In this document: positions 5,974 to 7,202 of the stretch, in pieces
Layout: each line of letters begins with the position of its first letter
Position numbering within the stretch: position 1 is the first letter of the stretch
From: Paracoccaceae bacterium
Lineage (GTDB): Bacteria; Pseudomonadota; Alphaproteobacteria; Rhodobacterales; Rhodobacteraceae
Length of the DNA stretch: 7,202 bases
Assembly (NCBI GenBank): GCA_003511785.1
Contig: DOIS01000221.1
Location: 1 to 7,202 of the forward strand
Reading direction: 5' to 3'
Notes under the pieces: generated by a model
The model's input: only the letters and a program-made list of their open reading frames with translations
What the model was told of the DNA's origin: nothing
The model's database searches: none
Position numbers and translations under genes: made by a program

Positions 5974-7129
5974 TCACACCGCCATCTGCGTCTCGAGCCA
6001 GTGCTCGAGCCAGTGGATGTTGTAATCGCCGGTCTGCACCGCCGGCTCGCCCAGCAGCGCGCGGAACAGCGGCACGGTCGTGTCCACCCCGTCCACGATC
6101 AACTCGCCCAGCGCGCGGTCGAGCCGGGCCAGCGCCTCTGTCCGGTCGCGGCCGTGCACGATCAGCTTGGCGATGAGCGAGTCGTAATAGGGCGGGATCA
6201 CGTAGCCGTCATAGAGCGCCGAATCCATTCGCACGCCCAGCCCCCCCGGCGCGTGATACTGGGTGATCCGCCCGGGGCAGGGCGAGAAATTGGGCAGCCG
6301 CTCGGCATTGATGCGCACCTCGATGGCATGGCCGTTGATCTGCAAATCCTCCTGCGTGAAGGACATGGGCAGACCGGCCGCCACGCGGATCTGTTCGCGC
6401 ACGAGATCGACGCCGAAGACCGCCTCGGTCACGGGATGTTCCACCTGGAGGCGCGTGTTCATCTCGATGAAGTAGAATTCGCCGTTCTCGTAGAGAAACT
6501 CGATCGTGCCCGCGCCGGCATAGTTGATCTTGGCCACCGCGTCGGCGCAGATCGCCCCGATGCGCGCGCGCTCCTCGGCCGAGATGGCCGGGCCGGGGGC
6601 CTCTTCCAGCACCTTCTGGTGGCGCCGTTGCAGCGAGCAGTCGCGCTCGCCCAGATGCACCGCGCCGCCCTTGCCGTCGCCGAACACCTGGATCTCGATA
6701 TGGCGCGGGGTGGTGAGGTATTTCTCGATATAGACCTCGTCATTGCCGAAGGCAGCCTTGCCCTCCGAGCGCGCGGTGAGAAAGGCGCTTTCCATCTCGC
6801 CGGCGTTGCGCGCCAGCTTCATGCCGCGCCCGCCGCCGCCGGCGGTGGCCTTGACGATCACCGGATAGCCCAGTTCCTCGCCCAGCCGCTGCGCGGTGGC
6901 CAGATCCGGCACGCCGCCCTTCGAGCCCGGAACGCAGGGGACCCCCAGCGCCTTCATCGTCTCCTTGGCGGTGATCTTGTCGCCCATCACCCGGATATGC
7001 TCGGCGGTGGGGCCGATGAAGGTGATGCCGTGATCCTCGACCGCCTGCACGAACTGCGCATTCTCGGACAGGAAGCCGTAACCGGGATGGATCGCCTGGG
7101 CGCCGGTGATCTCGCAGGCCGCCAGGATC
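5974..7129 (-). CDS. accC: Acetyl-CoA carboxylase biotin carboxylase subunit, 5'-truncated by adapter
   Basis: Biotin carboxylase performs the ATP- and bicarbonate-dependent carboxylation of biotin on the carrier protein AccB, the first step of malonyl-CoA and fatty acid synthesis in the cytosol. About 384 of roughly 450 residues are present. Visible are AIHPGYGFLSENAQF, the MGDKI lysine, the ATP-grasp glycine loop VKATAGGGGRGM (near 6820-6855), EKYL, the RDCSLQRRHQK segment, FIEMNTRLQVEHPVTE (EHPVTE near 6424-6441) and the C-terminal VPPYYDS-type IPPYYDSLIAKLI. By comparison with E. coli AccC about 65 N-terminal residues, including the NRGEIA motif, are missing because the genome sequence stops at 7129. 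The open frame seems to continue to a GTG at 7146 with residues MCSSDL, but those are encoded by sequencing adapter. The stop at 5974-5976 directly abuts aat. accB would be expected just beyond the contig end. Confidence 0.96.
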
Positions 7130-7202
7130 AGATCGGAAGAGCACACGTCTGAACTCCAGTCACGTGGCCATCTCGTATGCCGTCTTCTGCTTGAAGGCCA
7201 AA
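7130..7202. other. Illumina P7-side adapter (non-genomic) at contig end
   Basis: This is sequencing-library DNA, not organism DNA. It begins with the universal adapter start AGATCGGAAGAGC at 7130, continues with ACACGTCTGAACTCCAGTCAC to 7163, has the six-base index GTGGCC at 7164-7169, and then the constant ATCTCGTATGCCG ... CTTCTGCTTG to 7193. The last nine bases (AAGGCCAAA) lie beyond the adapter oligo and are read noise. The order and orientation match a short insert read through its 3' adapter and kept by the assembler. The A at 7130 could be the ligation A-tail or a genomic base. Confidence 0.99.

Noticed and set aside
1..7129. CRISPR arrays, tRNA or rRNA genes, insertion sequences, phage or defence genes
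   Set aside because: No regularly spaced repeats, cloverleaf sequences, transposase motifs or terminal repeats were seen; the region reads as ordinary core chromosome.
5974..7146. accC as a complete gene starting at the GTG at 7146, or as a degraded pseudogene
   Set aside because: The start codon lies inside adapter sequence. The missing N-terminus is due to the contig end, not decay; the rest of the frame and its motifs are intact.
6001..7152. 383-residue open frame on the plus strand opposite accC
   Set aside because: It is the antisense of accC, has shadow composition, and its last residues (QIGRAHV) are coded by the sequencing adapter.

Overview
The window looks like a chromosomal contig end from a high-GC alphaproteobacterium, most likely a marine-type Rhodobacteraceae member. 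The evidence is the GC-rich coding, an NDUFA12-type complex I accessory subunit (shared by alphaproteobacteria and mitochondria), a DUF2155 gene next to mlaD, and a small 'antifreeze protein'-type gene facing clpX. No tRNA, rRNA, CRISPR array, insertion sequence or prophage gene was seen.

Layout. Bases 1-261 hold no convincing gene. A class I SAM-dependent methyltransferase with the plant-type O-methyltransferase fold follows (262-1308, +). It has lost the usual catalytic His and may be DsyB, the key enzyme of bacterial DMSP synthesis; this identification is tentative. Next come clpP (1486-2115, +) and clpX (2292-3560, +), the two halves of the ClpXP protease. A hairpin and a TTGACA box lie in the gap between them, and a strong intrinsic terminator lies just after clpX. 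A small basic protein gene runs towards clpX on the minus strand (3521-3952). Its 3' end reads through the clpX terminator into the last 40 bases of clpX. Divergent from it is a tight plus-strand group: NDUFA12-type subunit (4125-4508), mlaD (4519-4971) and a secreted DUF2155 protein (4968-5357), the last two overlapping by 4 bases. Converging on this from the right are aat (leucyl/phenylalanyl-tRNA-protein transferase, 5321-5953) and accC (biotin carboxylase, 5974-7129, truncated), with the accC stop abutting aat.

How the genes relate. ClpXP performs regulated proteolysis. Aat tags proteins with N-terminal Leu/Phe, which also leads to Clp-type proteolysis, but through ClpS/ClpA, which are not seen here. 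NDUFA12, MlaD and the DUF2155 protein form a compact envelope and respiration group. AccC is the first catalytic step of fatty acid synthesis. Nothing in the window forms an obvious new multi-gene system.

The clearest anomaly is technical. Bases 7130-7202 are not genomic: they are the Illumina P7-side adapter, with index GTGGCC, followed by a few bases read past the oligo end. This truncates accC and creates a false protein N-terminus. The most interesting biological leads are the possible DsyB enzyme and the 3'-extended gene running through the clpX terminator.
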